From: Acidimicrobiales bacterium
Lineage (GTDB): Bacteria > Actinomycetota > Acidimicrobiia > Acidimicrobiales > SHLQ01
DNA: 6,326 bases
NCBI GenBank assembly: GCA_013002375.1
Contig: JABDJW010000372.1
Location: forward strand, 1-6,326
Direction: 5' to 3'
Position 1 is the first letter of the stretch. Each line of letters opens with the position of its first letter. Of this stretch, positions 6,182 to 6,326 are shown one piece after another. Below the pieces are notes generated by a model. That model saw only the letters and a list, made by a program, of their open reading frames with translations, was not told the DNA's origin and searched no databases. A program made the position numbers and the translations under genes.

Positions 6182-6326
6182 CAGCGGTCGCCGCTCAGCA
6201 CCGCGGCCCGACCGCGGATGTCGTCGTCGAAGAAGTAGGCGTCCTGCAGGCGGCGAGCGCCCGACGAGGGATCGAATGCCGTTCGGGCGTGCAACACCCG
6301 ATGGCCGTTCACCATCAGCATCTGAC
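6181..6326 (-). CDS. TauD/gamma-butyrobetaine hydroxylase-like dioxygenase, C-terminal fragment (5' end outside window)
   Basis: The last 47 codons of a minus-strand gene, read from the right window edge to a TGA at 6183-6181. The translation contains MVNGHRVLHARTAFDP followed by a short gap and RRLQDAY, then a D-rich turn (FFDDDIRGR) and AVL near the end. This is the C-terminal signature of gamma-butyrobetaine/trimethyllysine-type members of the TauD family (N-x-x-V-L-H-G-R-x-A-F, then R-x-L-Q-x-x-Y). In the family the His of VLH is the distal Fe(II) ligand and the following Arg binds the 2-oxoglutarate carboxylate. Here the usual Gly between them is Ala (H-A-R). The enzyme would hydroxylate a small substrate with O2 and 2-oxoglutarate; the substrate, and the first His-x-Asp ligands, lie outside what can be seen. 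It ends 43 bases from the convergent EAL gene. Confidence 0.78.
   Translation of the reverse strand, partial: QMLMVNGHRVLHARTAFDPSSGARRLQDAYFFDDDIRGRAAVLSGDR

Noticed and set aside
1..6326. Search for tRNA, rRNA, CRISPR, insertion-sequence ends and riboswitches
   Set aside because: No repeat-spacer pattern, cloverleaf-like segment, transposase or long terminal inverted repeats were seen, and the gaps are too short for most such elements.

Overview
The window is high-GC bacterial DNA with dense coding, G/C-rich third codon positions, a GTG start and apparently leaderless promoters. This fits an actinobacterium, possibly Acidimicrobiia, but that placement is an inference; no rRNA or marker gene is present to confirm it.

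Six protein-coding genes are visible and they strictly alternate in strand (+ - + - + -). In order: (1) the 3' end of a class I SAM-dependent methyltransferase; (2) on the minus strand, a membrane-anchored family 2 glycosyltransferase of the polyprenyl-phosphate sugar synthase type (DPM1/GtrB/ArnC-like); (3) on the plus strand, a polytopic membrane protein with GT-C glycosyltransferase-like architecture and an extracytoplasmic tail; (4) on the minus strand, a type I Baeyer-Villiger monooxygenase with a long N-terminal extension, like 4-hydroxyacetophenone monooxygenase; (5) on the plus strand, a single-pass membrane protein with a cytoplasmic EAL (cyclic-di-GMP phosphodiesterase) domain; (6) on the minus strand, the C-terminal end of a TauD/gamma-butyrobetaine-hydroxylase-like Fe(II)/2-oxoglutarate dioxygenase cut by the window edge.

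The three convergent junctions are very tight (4-base overlap, 1-base gap, 43-base gap). Regulatory DNA is confined to two divergent gaps, of about 104 and 151 bases. Genes 1-3 plausibly belong to cell-envelope glycan assembly: the GT2 would make a polyprenyl-phosphate sugar on the cytoplasmic face, and the GT-C-like protein could use such a donor outside. Genes 4-6 show no obvious pathway link to these or to each other; they look like ordinary accessory metabolism and signalling genes.

I found no RNA gene, mobile element, CRISPR array or evident new multi-gene system. The points most worth checking are the divergent GT2/GT-C pair with its unusual two-cysteine tail, the HAPMO-like monooxygenase, the matching leaderless-promoter geometry before both full plus-strand genes, and the EAL domain with an altered signature but intact metal ligands.
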